Positions 16,651-25,334 of a stretch of 64,000 nt of DNA are shown one piece after another (the stretch's first letter is position 1; the number at the start of each line of letters is the position of its first letter). The stretch comes from Amycolatopsis xylanica (GTDB taxonomy: Bacteria; Actinomycetota; Actinomycetes; Mycobacteriales; Pseudonocardiaceae). The notes under the pieces were generated by a model. That model was given only the letters and a program-made list of their open reading frames with translations. It did no database searches and was not told the DNA's origin. The stretch is taken from contig NZ_FNON01000001.1 of the NCBI RefSeq assembly GCF_900107045.1, positions 1,364,001 through 1,428,000 of the forward strand. The letters run 5' to 3'. Made by a program: the position numbers and the translations under genes.

Positions 16651-18021
16651 TTAGCGGGAGCCGCCGAACGGGCCCTGCTGCGGGAACGGTCCGCTGGGCG
16701 GGTTGCCCTGCGGGTTGAACTGTCCCGGCTGCCGCGGCTGGAAGTTCTGCGGGTGCGGCTGGGGCAGCGGCGGCGCTGGCTGCGGGGGCGGCGGAGGCGA
16801 CTGCTGGACCTCCGTGCGCTCCGTCTCCTGGGCTTCCTGGTCCGGCTTTTCGCCGCCCTGCAGGCCGGCGAGCACCGGCGGGGTCGGACGGGCGGCGGGC
16901 GGCGGGGTCGAGCCGAGCGGGCCGGGGACTTCCTGGCGGGCCACGGCTTCGGCCGCGCGGACGGCCTCGGCGATGCGGGGGTCGGTCGAGGTGTCGAACC
17001 AGGCGGAGACCTCGTCGTCGTCGAGCACCGGGCGCTCGGTGTCCTCTTCCTTCGGCGGCTCGTAGCGGAAGACGCCGTCGTCGCCGGGTGCGCCGAGCGC
17101 GCGGGCGAAGCCTTCGAGTGCCTTGCCGTAGTCGCTCGGGACCATCCAGACCTTGTTCGCGTCGCCCTGCGCCATCTGCGGCAGCGTCTGCAGGTACTGG
17201 TACGCCAGCACCTCGGGGGTCGGCTTGCCTGCCTTGATCGCGGCGAACACCTTCTCGATCGCCTTCGCCTGGCCCTGCGCCTGCAGGTAGCGGGCGGCCC
17301 GTTCACCCTGCGCGCGCAGGATGCGGGAGGTCCGCTCGGCCTCGGCCGCCATGATAGTGGCCTGCTTGGCGCCTTCGGCCGCGAGGATCTGGCTCTGCTT
17401 CTGGCCTTCCGCGGTCTTGATCGACGCTTCCCGCTGACCTTCCGCAGTAAGGATTATGGCCCGCTTCTCACGGTCGGCGCGCATCTGCTTTTCCATCGAG
17501 TCCTGAATGGACGGTGGCGGGTCGATCGCCTTGAGCTCGACGCGGCCGACGCGGATGCCCCAGCGGCCGGTGGCGTCGTCGAGCACGCCGCGCAGCTGGG
17601 TGTTGATGGAGTCGCGCGACGTCAGCGTCTGCTCCAGGCTCATGCCACCGACGACGTTACGCAGCGTCGTGGTGGTGAGCTGCTCGACACCGACGATGTA
17701 GTTGGAGATCTCGTAGACGGCCGCGCGCGAGTCGGTGACCTGGAAGTACACGACGGTGTCTATCGACACGGTCAGGTTGTCCTCGGTGATCACCGGCTGC
17801 GGCGGGAACGAGACGACCTGCTCGCGGAGGTCGATCCTGGCGCGCACCTTGTCCAGGAACGGCACCAGGAAGGTCAGACCGGGCGACGCGACCGTGCGGA
17901 ACCGGCCCAGCCGCTCGATGACGGCCGACTGTGCCTGCGGGACCACCATGATGGCTTTCCCCACGGTGATGATCACGAAAAGCACGATCAGCGCGACAAC
18001 GACTATCGCTATCGTCGACAA
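16651..18021 (-). CDS. SPFH/Band 7 (stomatin-like, QmcA type) membrane protein
   Basis: A 456-residue protein: one N-terminal membrane segment (about 1-25), a Band 7 domain (about 25-190, with AVIERLGRFRTVASPGLTF, then VDTVVYFQVTD-type strands and GGMSLEQTLTSRDSIN), an Ala/Glu-rich coiled coil (about 190-265, EGQREASIKTAEGQKQ) and an unusually long Pro/Gln-rich C-terminal tail (about 385-456). SPFH proteins oligomerise into membrane microdomain scaffolds that support membrane-protein quality control. It lies 69 bp behind an NfeD gene, the classic SPFH-NfeD pairing. Confidence 0.94.
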   Translation of the reverse strand: MSTIAIVVVALIVLFVIITVGKAIMVVPQAQSAVIERLGRFRTVASPGLTFLVPFLDKVRARIDLREQVVSFPPQPVITEDNLTVSIDTVVYFQVTDSRAAVYEISNYIVGVEQLTTTTLRNVVGGMSLEQTLTSRDSINTQLRGVLDDATGRWGIRVGRVELKAIDPPPSIQDSMEKQMRADREKRAIILTAEGQREASIKTAEGQKQSQILAAEGAKQATIMAAEAERTSRILRAQGERAARYLQAQGQAKAIEKVFAAIKAGKPTPEVLAYQYLQTLPQMAQGDANKVWMVPSDYGKALEGFARALGAPGDDGVFRYEPPKEEDTERPVLDDDEVSAWFDTSTDPRIAEAVRAAEAVARQEVPGPLGSTPPPAARPTPPVLAGLQGGEKPDQEAQETERTEVQQSPPPPPQPAPPLPQPHPQNFQPRQPGQFNPQGNPPSGPFPQQGPFGGSR

Positions 18022-18090
18022 GACTTTCTTCCCTTCTCAGCGCGGGTTTCCGCTCTGGTGCTCATGTACTTTTCGCCAGGTCGTTCTCGG

Positions 18091-18522
18091 TCAGGGGTCG
18101 GGGCTCACCACGGCCGTCGCGCCGGAGATCTCCATGATGGTCACCTTCGTGCCCGGCTGGAGCCGGTCGTGCTCGACGTAGGCGCGCGCCGACCAGGTGT
18201 CGCCCGCGATCTTCACGGTGCCGCCGTGGCCGTCCACTGTGGACAGCACGATCGCATGGGTGCCGATGAGGGCCTCGGTGTTGGTCTTGGCGCCCTCACC
18301 GCCGAGGAACTTGCGCTTCAGCGCGGGCCTGACGAGGAACAGCAACCCGACCGAGGACGCCGCGAACACCGCGGCGTCGAGGTACGGGTTGCCGGTCAGC
18401 GCGGAGACGCCGCCGGTGACGAGCGCCGCCGCCCCGAGCATGAGCAGCACGAACTCGCCGGAGATCACCTCGGCCACGATCAGGACGAAGCCCACGATCA
18501 GCCATACCACCGCCGCAGTCAT
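18091..18522 (-). CDS. NfeD-like short membrane protein
   Basis: A 143-residue NfeD family protein: membrane segments in about 3-60 (AVVWLIVGFVLIVAEVISGEF, shown as seen apart from the last residue, then an ALVTGG-rich helix and a third near FAASSVGLLFLVRP) and a C-terminal OB-fold (about 80-143, LIGTHAIVLSTVDGHGGTVK). NfeD proteins partner SPFH proteins in membrane microdomains. It is the first gene of a two-gene operon with the SPFH gene. Confidence 0.9.
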   Translation of the reverse strand: MTAAVVWLIVGFVLIVAEVISGEFVLLMLGAAALVTGGVSALTGNPYLDAAVFAASSVGLLFLVRPALKRKFLGGEGAKTNTEALIGTHAIVLSTVDGHGGTVKIAGDTWSARAYVEHDRLQPGTKVTIMEISGATAVVSPDP

Positions 18523-18591
18523 GCGCTCATCGTCTCAGAAAGTGACGGTTCGCACCCGGATACGGACCCGTGCTTGATGGACACTTGATTT

Positions 18592-19383
18592 TCAGCCGGC
18601 CGTGACGAAGTCGATGAGCCGTTCGACGGCACCGATCAGCGGTGTCTCCAGGTCGCGGTAGCTGCTAACGGCGGCGAGCACGCGCTGCCAGCCCTCGTAC
18701 GGCTCACCCCAGCCGAGCGCGTCGCAGATGCCCTGCTTCCATTCGATGCCGCGCGGGACCACCGGCCAGGCCTTGATGCCGACGGCCGCGGGCTTCACCG
18801 CCTGCCAGACGTCGATGTACGGATGCCCGGCGACCAGCACGTTCTCGTCGCGCACCGCGTCGACGATGCGGGATTCCTTGCTGCCTTCGACCAGATGGTC
18901 GACGAGCACGCCGAGCCTGCGCTCGGGTCCGGTGCCGAACTCGGCGATGCGGTCGGCGAGCACGTCGACGCCGTCCAGCGGTTCGACGACGATGCCCTCG
19001 ACACGCAGGTCGTGGCCCCACACGCGCTCGACGAGTTCGGCGTCGTGCTTGCCCTCGACCCAGATGCGGGAGTCCTTGGCGACGCGGGCCTGCAAGCCTT
19101 GGACGTGCACGGATCCCGACGCGGAGATCTTGCGCGTCGGCTGTGGCGCGGCTTTGACGGGCACCAGCGTGACCGGTTTGCCCTCCAGCAGGAAGCCTGC
19201 CGGGTTCAGTGGGAAGACGCGCTGGTTGAGTTTGCGGTCCTCGAGCACCACGTTGCCGTACTCGATGCGGATGACGGCGCCGCAGAACCCGCTGCCCGCC
19301 TCCTCGACCACCAGGCCGGGTTCGGCGGGCACCTCGGGGATCACCCGTTTGCGTGGTCCGGCCAGCACGTCGTCATAGCGCAC
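18592..19383 (-). CDS. DUF3097 family protein
   Basis: A 263-residue actinobacterial protein of the DUF3097 family. Typical stretches are SRIWVEGKHDAELVERVWG, GIVVEPLDGVDVL, and VLVDHLVEGSKESRIVD, with VAGHPYIDVWQAV later. The first and third are reminiscent of a Toprim-like acidic core (E..., DxLxxxSK), so a nucleic-acid or phosphotransfer role is possible but unproven. The start ATG at 19383 is close to the stop of the APH-type gene, which is read in the same direction and ends at 19417. Confidence 0.85.
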   Translation of the reverse strand: MRYDDVLAGPRKRVIPEVPAEPGLVVEEAGSGFCGAVIRIEYGNVVLEDRKLNQRVFPLNPAGFLLEGKPVTLVPVKAAPQPTRKISASGSVHVQGLQARVAKDSRIWVEGKHDAELVERVWGHDLRVEGIVVEPLDGVDVLADRIAEFGTGPERRLGVLVDHLVEGSKESRIVDAVRDENVLVAGHPYIDVWQAVKPAAVGIKAWPVVPRGIEWKQGICDALGWGEPYEGWQRVLAAVSSYRDLETPLIGAVERLIDFVTAG

Positions 19384-19416
19384 GGGCGCCGACGCTAGTC
19401 CGCTTCGGGTGACTCG

Positions 19417-20259
19417 TCAGCGCGCCACGCCGAGCAGCGCCTCGGTGTACTCGGCAGGCAGGCCCCGGCGGATCGCGGAGAGCGCGAGCAGGACCGCGAG
19501 CGCGGCGCACCAGTCACGCACGCGGTCGCCGTCGAGGCTCGGCAGCGCCGCGATGCCGTCGTCGAGCGAGCCGCCGGTGAGCAGGGGGTGCAACGCCCAG
19601 TCGACCGCGTCCATCGCGGGGTCGCCGATGCTGGGCCGCGGGTCGATGGCGACGATCCCGTCCGCGCCCCAGAGCACGTTGCCGGGGTGGAGATCGCCGT
19701 GCACCAACGCGGTCGCGTCACGACGCGCCAGCTGTCCGGCGAACTCCCATGACCGGCGCTGCACATCGGCGAGCACGTCCGGGTTGCGCCGCGCGGCGAG
19801 GGTGAACATGAAGTCGACGCGCTCCGAGAGCGGGATAAAGCAGGCTTTATCCCGGGGCGTGTGGCCCGCCAGCTCGGCGAGCATGGCGTCGACCTGGTCG
19901 TACGGGATGTCGTCGTCGCTGAGCGGGGTGCCGGGGACGATGCCGTCGAGCAGGAGTGCGTCGCCGTCGGCGTCGAGGAGGTCGACCACGTACGGGGAAT
20001 CGGCCCAGACGCGCAGTGCGGCGGCCTCGGTGGCGGCGATTTCGGTGTCCGGGGTCAGTTTCAGCACCCGGGAGCGGCCGCCGGCGTCGCGGCAGAGCAG
20101 GGTCCGGCCGGTGTTGCCCGGCATCGCGGAGAGCACCTCGAGTCCCCAGCGGGCGCACAACTCGTTCACCCGTGCGGGGAGACCGTCACACCACGCGGTC
20201 ACGCCGGGCCCGAATCGGTCGACCAACCTTGCCCGTGCGGCGGTATCCAAGACGATCAT
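19417..20259 (-). CDS. Aminoglycoside/hydroxyurea-type phosphotransferase carrying an in-frame palindromic repeat
   Basis: A 280-residue kinase of the APH(6)/hydroxyurea resistance type. The catalytic loop LVHGDLHPGNVLWG (about 192-205) and the metal-binding segment AIDPRPSIGDPAMDAVDWAL are intact. Relatives phosphorylate streptomycin or related substrates; here the substrate is unknown. The peptide PRDKACFIPL (about 136-145) is encoded by 19831-19854, a 24-bp palindrome identical but for one base to the family C repeat at 54195-54218, so an intergenic-type repeat seems to have inserted in frame between the N-lobe and the catalytic loop. The frame is undisturbed. Confidence 0.9.
   Translation of the reverse strand: MIVLDTAARARLVDRFGPGVTAWCDGLPARVNELCARWGLEVLSAMPGNTGRTLLCRDAGGRSRVLKLTPDTEIAATEAAALRVWADSPYVVDLLDADGDALLLDGIVPGTPLSDDDIPYDQVDAMLAELAGHTPRDKACFIPLSERVDFMFTLAARRNPDVLADVQRRSWEFAGQLARRDATALVHGDLHPGNVLWGADGIVAIDPRPSIGDPAMDAVDWALHPLLTGGSLDDGIAALPSLDGDRVRDWCAALAVLLALSAIRRGLPAEYTEALLGVAR
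19831..19854. repeat. Family C palindrome inside a coding sequence
   Basis: CGGGATAAAGC, AG, GCTTTATCCCG: perfect 11-bp arms. It matches 54195-54218 at 23 of 24 bases. It is translated in the APH-type gene as part of PRDKACFIPL. Confidence 0.85.
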
Positions 20260-20290
20260 GACCGTTAGCCTGGCAGCGAACCAGGGAATT

Positions 20291-20338
20291 ATCCGGGTTT
20301 TTCCGGATACCGCAGTTTTGACGGACGTATGATCATAC
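20291..20338. promoter_or_regulatory. Hairpin and operator-like palindrome before the hydrolase gene
   Basis: ATCCGG-n6-CCGGAT (20291-20308) is followed by the perfect 12-bp palindrome GTATGATCATAC (20327-20338). The latter overlaps a -10-like TATGAT (20328-20333), 9 nt before the ATG at 20343, so a repressor there would block transcription. No regulator gene is adjacent. Confidence 0.4.
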
Positions 20339-20342
20339 CCAT

Positions 20343-21344
20343 ATGAAGCTGCCCGAGCCCTCCGGTCGCACCCCGATCGGCCAAATCACCCTGCACCTGC
20401 GCGACGTCGCCAGGCCCGACCCGTGGCTGCCGCACGACCGGCGCGAGCTGATGGTGTCGATCTGGTACCCGGCCCTGGTGGAGACGGGCAGGCAGGCGCC
20501 CTATCTGACGCTCGCCGAGTCGGAGCGGATCGCGCACGGCCTGAGCGCGGACATCGCGGGCGACGCGCTGACCACAGTCGGCACGCACGCGCGGGTGAAC
20601 GCGCCCCCGCTCGGCTCCCGCGCGCCGCTGGTGGTCCTGTCCCCCGGCCGCGAGCGGCCTCGCGGCACGCTGCGCACGCTCGGCGAGGACCTCGCGAGCC
20701 AGGGTTACGTCGTCGCGGCCATCGGCCACAACCACGAGGCGGTCGCGACCACGTTCCCCGACGGCCGCACCACCGGCTGTCTCGCGCGTGACGACGTGAA
20801 GATCGCCCGCGGCCGCGCGGCGGACGTGTCGTTCGTGCTCGACCGGCTGATCGGCAAGACCCCGGTCTGGGGCCGGGGCAAGCTGATTGACCCGCGCCGC
20901 ATCGCGATGGTCGGCCATTCGATCGGCGGCGGCAGCGTGCTGCCGGCGATGCTCGCCGACCCGCGGATCAGCGCCGGCGTCACGCTCGACGGCTCGTTTC
21001 CCGTGCTGGCCGGCCTGAATCGGCCGCTGCTGCTGCTCGGCACACCGCGTCACGCGCCCGGCGGCCAGGCCGACCCGAGCTGGGATCGGCTGTGGCCGGG
21101 CCTGACCGGCTGGAAGCGCTGGCTGACCGTGGAACGCGGCGGGCCGTCGATGTGCACCGACCTGCCGATGCTCGCCGACCAGCTCGGCCTGCCGCCGGAC
21201 CAGAAACTCCCCGCCGCGCGCGGCCTGCGGATCACGCGCGACTACGTGACCGCGTTCCTGGACCTGCACCTGCGCGGACGGCCGCAGCCGCTACTGGCCA
21301 GACCCTCGCCCCGCTTCCCCGAGGTCAAGTTCTGGCGGCCGTAG
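20343..21344 (+). CDS. Alpha/beta hydrolase (PAF-acetylhydrolase-like)
   Basis: A 333-residue alpha/beta hydrolase. The nucleophile elbow is AMVGHSIGGGS (Ser near residue 200); VVLSPGRERPRGTLRTLGED and VAAIGHNHEAVATTFPDGR are typical of the platelet-activating-factor acetylhydrolase/dienelactone hydrolase group (oxyanion and cap region). There is no signal peptide, so it probably acts in the cytoplasm on an unknown ester. It starts with the ATG at 20343 without an evident ribosome site. It is divergent from the APH-type gene and convergent with the M6 protease. Confidence 0.87.
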   Translation: MKLPEPSGRTPIGQITLHLRDVARPDPWLPHDRRELMVSIWYPALVETGRQAPYLTLAESERIAHGLSADIAGDALTTVGTHARVNAPPLGSRAPLVVLSPGRERPRGTLRTLGEDLASQGYVVAAIGHNHEAVATTFPDGRTTGCLARDDVKIARGRAADVSFVLDRLIGKTPVWGRGKLIDPRRIAMVGHSIGGGSVLPAMLADPRISAGVTLDGSFPVLAGLNRPLLLLGTPRHAPGGQADPSWDRLWPGLTGWKRWLTVERGGPSMCTDLPMLADQLGLPPDQKLPAARGLRITRDYVTAFLDLHLRGRPQPLLARPSPRFPEVKFWRP

Positions 21345-21347
21345 AAG

Positions 21348-21397
21348 CCCGAAAGTGGCTTTCGTCAGATGCGATCTGACGAAAGCCACTTTCGGGG
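21348..21397. repeat. Family B palindrome, downstream of the hydrolase
   Basis: CCCGAAAGTGGCTTTCGTCA and its complement around GATGCGATC: a near-perfect 50-bp stem. Further copies lie at 47056-47135 and 56407-56520. A likely terminator. Confidence 0.8.
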
Positions 21398-21420
21398 TTT
21401 CACCCGGCTCCCAGGCCCGG

Positions 21421-21466
21421 GTCGTGAGTGTTTCGACCGGTTCTAACCGGCCAAAACACTCACGAC
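21421..21466. terminator. Family A palindrome between convergent genes
   Basis: GTCGTGAGTGTTTCGACCGG, TTCT, then the near-complement, placed 7 bp before the stop codon of the M6 protease. With the family B copy it forms a double bidirectional terminator. Confidence 0.75.
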
Positions 21467-21472
21467 CTACTT

Positions 21473-23827
21473 CTACTTGGTCTTGAAGAGCTTGACCTTC
21501 ATCGAGGTGCCGGACTGCGAGAGGACGCGCAGGCCGACGCCGACGCCGGAGAGCTTGACGCCGGTGGTCGGGGTCTCCGGGTACCAGAACTGCTTGGTGT
21601 CGTCGAAGACCGGCTGCGCGGACTGGCCGCGCACGTACGAGGCCTTTCCGTTGATGTGCAAGGTGAACGAGTCCGACTTCTGCAACCCGAACGGCGCGTC
21701 GTAGCCTGCCACCGTCGGCGGCCACGCCTTGCCTTCGAGGTTGTAGATCGGCGCGGGGTTCGCGTCGATCGGCAGGATCAGGCCCTCACCGGGGTGCTCG
21801 CTGGTGTTGTTGTCCAGGTGGCTGGTGTCCCACAGCGAGACGAGCAGGCCGTCCTGGTACGGGAAGTGCTCCACCCAGTCCGGCTTGTCCGGGAAGCTGT
21901 AGCGGTACGGGCCGGTCCGGTTGTACTTGCCGTAGGACTCGTAGGTCCGGTTCGACGCGATGTAGAACTGGTCGAAGACCTTCGTCTCCTTGCCAGCCGC
22001 GGTGCGGAAACCCTTGAGGGTCCACGGTCCGGCGGCTTCGGCGCCGTCGGTGAGCACCGGGGCGCCGTCGGCGGTGACCACGATCTCGTCGGCGAAGAAG
22101 CCCTGCAGCGCGAGGCCGCCGTCGGTGCGGTAGGCGAAGCGCAGCTTGGTGTTCTTGCCGGCGTAGGCGTCCAGCGGCACCTTCACGTCGACCCACTTGC
22201 CCGCCGAGGAACCACTGATGGCGGGTGAGTTGCCCGAGTCGCGGATGAACGGCTTGCCGTCGACCGTGCCGTCGAGCTGGGTCCAGCTGCCGTCGGCGTT
22301 GGCCGCTTCGACGTAGAGGTAGTCGAAGTCCTCTTCGATGTCGAAGCGCGTCTTGAGGCTCAGCGACGCCGACGACTTGCCGGTCAGGTCGAGCGGCGTG
22401 GTCATCGAGTTGTCGAGGTCGTTGCCCTTGTCGCTCCACCACATCTTCGAGCCCGCGAACGGGGCGCCGTAGTCGAACGTCTTGGGCACGTCCGGCAGGA
22501 CGACGACGAGTCCCTGCGCCTTGGCGGTGTTGTACTCGTGCGGGCCGAGTTCGAACGTGCGTTCCTGGCCCGCGACGGCCACCTCGTAGTCGAGCCAGCC
22601 GAGCTGCAGCTTGTCCCACGCGGAGAACTCGTTGGCGCGGGTGCCCGGCGCCTCGCCGGGCTCGCCGACCCGGGTCTGGCCCATGATCGACCACCAGTTG
22701 ACGCCGTTGGTGCCGCCGCCGCTGGTGTCGTAGTGGTCGGGCAGGCCGAGGTCGTGGCCGTACTCGTGCGCGAACACGCTCACGCCGCCGTTTTCGGGCT
22801 GCATGGTGTAGTCGCCGACCCAGAGGCCGGTGTCGCCGATCGGCGCGCCGCCGAGCTTGTTGCTGCCCGGGCCGGAGCTGTAGTTCTTGAACGCGTAGCC
22901 GCGGTGGCTCCAGATGGCGTCCTCGCCCTGCCACGGGTCACCGTCGGCCTGGTCGCCACCGGAGTGCACGATCTGGAAGTGGTCGATGTAGCCATCCGGC
23001 TCGTTGAAGTCGCCGTCACCGTCGTAGTCGTAGCGGTCCCACTGGTCGAACGCGGCCAGCTCGGCGCGGATCTGCTCGGTGGTCTTGCCGGACGCCTTCT
23101 GCGCGTCGACCCACGCGGTCACGCCGTCACGCACGAGGTCGTAGGAGTTGTTGCAGACCGTTCCACCGCAAGGGAAACCGTTGGAACGGCCGTAGCGGGC
23201 CTCGTTGTACTTGACCTTGACCCAGTCGGTCACCGTGCCGTCGATGCTGTAGCGGCCGGACGACTGCTTGTCGTAGAAGTTCGCGACCGAGTTCGCGCCG
23301 GGCGCGGTCGAGAAGTAAAGGTTCTGGAAGTACTGCCTGCTGAAGTCCGGCTGCCAGATGGTGGTGTTGTCGACCGCGCGGTTCGGCTCCGGGATCTGGT
23401 TGTGCAGCGGCCCGTCGAAGCGCTTGGGGCCGGGCGTCGCCGGGTCCTGGTCCTTGTCGGGGTACTGCGGGTGCCGCTCGTTGCCGAATTCGGCGAGCAC
23501 GACGAAGACCTTGTCGGTCTTCTCGCGCGCGAGCTCGACGTACTGGTCGGTGGGCGTCTTGTCCGTCTGGCTCTTGGCCTTCTTGCCCACCTTGGCCACG
23601 GTGCTCGCGCCGCGCTTCTGCGCGGTGGCCTCACCGGTCAGCACCTTCGACAGCGCTTCCTGGCGCAGCGCGCGGCGCTTGTCCTCTAGCGGGTTGGGCA
23701 GCTCGTCGAGCTGGGCGACCGATTGGTCGGCAACTTGCTGTGGTGGTGCGGGCGCCGCGAACGCGGCCGGCGTGACGCCGGCGCTCAGCAGCACGATCGT
23801 GGCCGCTCCGGCCAGAACTCTTCGCAC
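21473..23827 (-). CDS. Secreted M6 metalloprotease (immune inhibitor A type)
   Basis: A 784-residue secreted zinc protease. A signal peptide is present (VLAGAATIVLLSAGVTPAAF, then AA), followed by an Arg/Ala-rich propeptide. The zinc site is FAHEYGHDLGLPDHYDT near residue 352 (HExxH plus downstream H), preceded by calcium-type Asp clusters (RYDYDGDGDFNEPDGYIDHF). SGVNWWS-type text after the site (GTNGVNWWSIMGQ) includes the Met-turn. C-terminal jelly-roll modules bind carbohydrate or protein. InhA-type proteases digest host or environmental proteins; the target is unknown. The start ATG at 23827 matches the signal peptide. Confidence 0.93.
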   Translation of the reverse strand: MRRVLAGAATIVLLSAGVTPAAFAAPAPPQQVADQSVAQLDELPNPLEDKRRALRQEALSKVLTGEATAQKRGASTVAKVGKKAKSQTDKTPTDQYVELAREKTDKVFVVLAEFGNERHPQYPDKDQDPATPGPKRFDGPLHNQIPEPNRAVDNTTIWQPDFSRQYFQNLYFSTAPGANSVANFYDKQSSGRYSIDGTVTDWVKVKYNEARYGRSNGFPCGGTVCNNSYDLVRDGVTAWVDAQKASGKTTEQIRAELAAFDQWDRYDYDGDGDFNEPDGYIDHFQIVHSGGDQADGDPWQGEDAIWSHRGYAFKNYSSGPGSNKLGGAPIGDTGLWVGDYTMQPENGGVSVFAHEYGHDLGLPDHYDTSGGGTNGVNWWSIMGQTRVGEPGEAPGTRANEFSAWDKLQLGWLDYEVAVAGQERTFELGPHEYNTAKAQGLVVVLPDVPKTFDYGAPFAGSKMWWSDKGNDLDNSMTTPLDLTGKSSASLSLKTRFDIEEDFDYLYVEAANADGSWTQLDGTVDGKPFIRDSGNSPAISGSSAGKWVDVKVPLDAYAGKNTKLRFAYRTDGGLALQGFFADEIVVTADGAPVLTDGAEAAGPWTLKGFRTAAGKETKVFDQFYIASNRTYESYGKYNRTGPYRYSFPDKPDWVEHFPYQDGLLVSLWDTSHLDNNTSEHPGEGLILPIDANPAPIYNLEGKAWPPTVAGYDAPFGLQKSDSFTLHINGKASYVRGQSAQPVFDDTKQFWYPETPTTGVKLSGVGVGLRVLSQSGTSMKVKLFKTK

Positions 23828-23917
23828 GACTTCCCCTCGTCAACGGGTGGAAACGCAAACCCGGTGGACGTTACGTAGCCGTTCGTGCATGCGGCTACGT
23901 CCGAAAGTCGGTCGTGA

Positions 23918-24688
23918 CTAGAAGAGCGGCCAGGGAATGGCGCGCCACTCGTCGCCCGGTGACGGGAACACGCCCTCGTACACGAGCTGCTCGGCGCGGT
24001 CGCGGATGGCGAGGATCTCGAACTTGGTCAGGTGCGGGGCGAGCGCCTCGCCGAGCTCGCCTTCGAGTTTGCCGCGCAGCGCCTTGAGCTTGACGATCGC
24101 GTCCTCGGGCAGTGGCTCGCCGATCCAGCCCCAGAGCACGGTGCGCAGCTTCGGGTCGGTGTGCAGGCAGATGCCGTGGTCGACGCCGTAGACGGTGCCA
24201 TCGGCGCCATTGAGAATGTGCCCGCCCTTGCGGTCGGTGTTGTTGACCACGATGTCGAGCAGTGCCAGGTCCCGGATGCCGGGGTGGTCGGCGTGCGCGA
24301 GCACCGCGGGCTCGCCGTTGCGGTCGTGGGCGTGCAGCACGACCTTCCAGCCGGGCGGGAGATCTTCGGGGGCCCGGACGTCGACCAGCTCGTCGTCGGT
24401 GGTCTCGATCCAGCGCTGGACCATGCCCTCGCCGAACGGGCCGTCGCGGAGCACGGTCTGCGGGATCGCGCCGAGCCCGAGCGAGTCGGCGACCAGGTAC
24501 GTCGCGACCTCGCGGCCGGCGAGCGTGCCGTCGGGGAAGTCCCAGAGCGGGCGCTCGCCACGGACCGGCTTGTAGACGGCGTTGGCGGTCACGCCGTCGA
24601 GCTCGACCTGGCAGAACAAGGTCAGGTTGGAGGCTTCGACCAGCCTGCCTTCGACTTCGAGCTTTCCGTGGGTGAGCAGGTCGTCCAC
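23918..24688 (-). CDS. SCO1664/TIGR03843 family protein (PI3/4-kinase-like fold)
   Basis: A 256-residue conserved actinobacterial protein. NAVYKPVRGERPLWDFPDGT (nucleotide-lobe Lys), REVATYLVADSLGLGAIP, DLALLDIVVNNTDRKGGHIL and VYGVDHGICLH are kinase-like signatures of the phosphatidylinositol 3/4-kinase-related group: a D-x(5)-N type catalytic loop and a later D as metal ligand. The substrate is unknown. It follows the DUF3090 gene by 7 bp, its usual partner, so the two likely act together. Confidence 0.88.
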   Translation of the reverse strand: MDDLLTHGKLEVEGRLVEASNLTLFCQVELDGVTANAVYKPVRGERPLWDFPDGTLAGREVATYLVADSLGLGAIPQTVLRDGPFGEGMVQRWIETTDDELVDVRAPEDLPPGWKVVLHAHDRNGEPAVLAHADHPGIRDLALLDIVVNNTDRKGGHILNGADGTVYGVDHGICLHTDPKLRTVLWGWIGEPLPEDAIVKLKALRGKLEGELGEALAPHLTKFEILAIRDRAEQLVYEGVFPSPGDEWRAIPWPLF

Positions 24689-24695
24689 GGGTGGC

Positions 24696-25271
24696 TCAGT
24701 CTTCGATCACGTCGACGTCGCGGCGGTAGCCGTTCTGGCGGGGGCAGATGTGACCGGCGGGGTCGAGCGGCTCGGCGCAGAGCGGGCAGGGGCGGCGGCC
24801 CGCGTTGATCACGCGGTCCGCGCGCTCGGCGAAGGCGCGGGCGGCGACCGGGGTCAGGAACACCCGCACGGCGTCGGGGCCTTCCTCGGTGTCGTCGAGT
24901 ACGACCGTTTCGTCCACTTCGCCCTCGGTGATGGCGAGCAGCTCGATCACCACGGCCTTCGAGTCGGCGTCCCAGCCGAGGCCCATGGTGCCGACGCGGA
25001 ACTCCTCCTCGACGGGCACGCTGAGCGGGTCGACGTCGACGAGGTCGTCGGGGACGTCCTCCGGCACGTCCGCTCCGAAGCGCGTCGCGACCTCTTCGAG
25101 CAGCGAGCCGAGGCGCTCGGCGAGCACCGCGACCTGCTGTTTCTCGATGGTCACGCTGATCGTGCGCACATCTTCGGACGCCTGGAGGTAGAAAGTGCGG
25201 TCACCGGGCTCCCCGACGGTCCCGGCGACGAACCGGTCGGGCTGGCGGAAGACGTGAATTACGCGAGACAT
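24696..25271 (-). CDS. DUF3090 family protein
   Basis: A 191-residue DUF3090 protein. Family signatures are VIHVFRQPDRFVAGTVGEPG, RTFYLQAS, EKQQVAVLAERL, and a C-terminal RPCPLCAEPLDPAGHICPRQ zinc knuckle (CPLC...H-x-CP). The start is ATG at 25271. In other actinobacteria this gene usually sits with the TIGR03843 gene, seen here just downstream, and often with a histidine-phosphatase gene upstream, which is missing here: a 166-bp palindrome and the divergent S9 peptidase occupy that position. Function unknown. Confidence 0.88.
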   Translation of the reverse strand: MSRVIHVFRQPDRFVAGTVGEPGDRTFYLQASEDVRTISVTIEKQQVAVLAERLGSLLEEVATRFGADVPEDVPDDLVDVDPLSVPVEEEFRVGTMGLGWDADSKAVVIELLAITEGEVDETVVLDDTEEGPDAVRVFLTPVAARAFAERADRVINAGRRPCPLCAEPLDPAGHICPRQNGYRRDVDVIED

Positions 25272-25334
25272 GGCACCCTCGACCCTAGGCCAACGCACGA
25301 TCATCGGCATCTGCCGCCCCGTGTTCTGTGCCAT

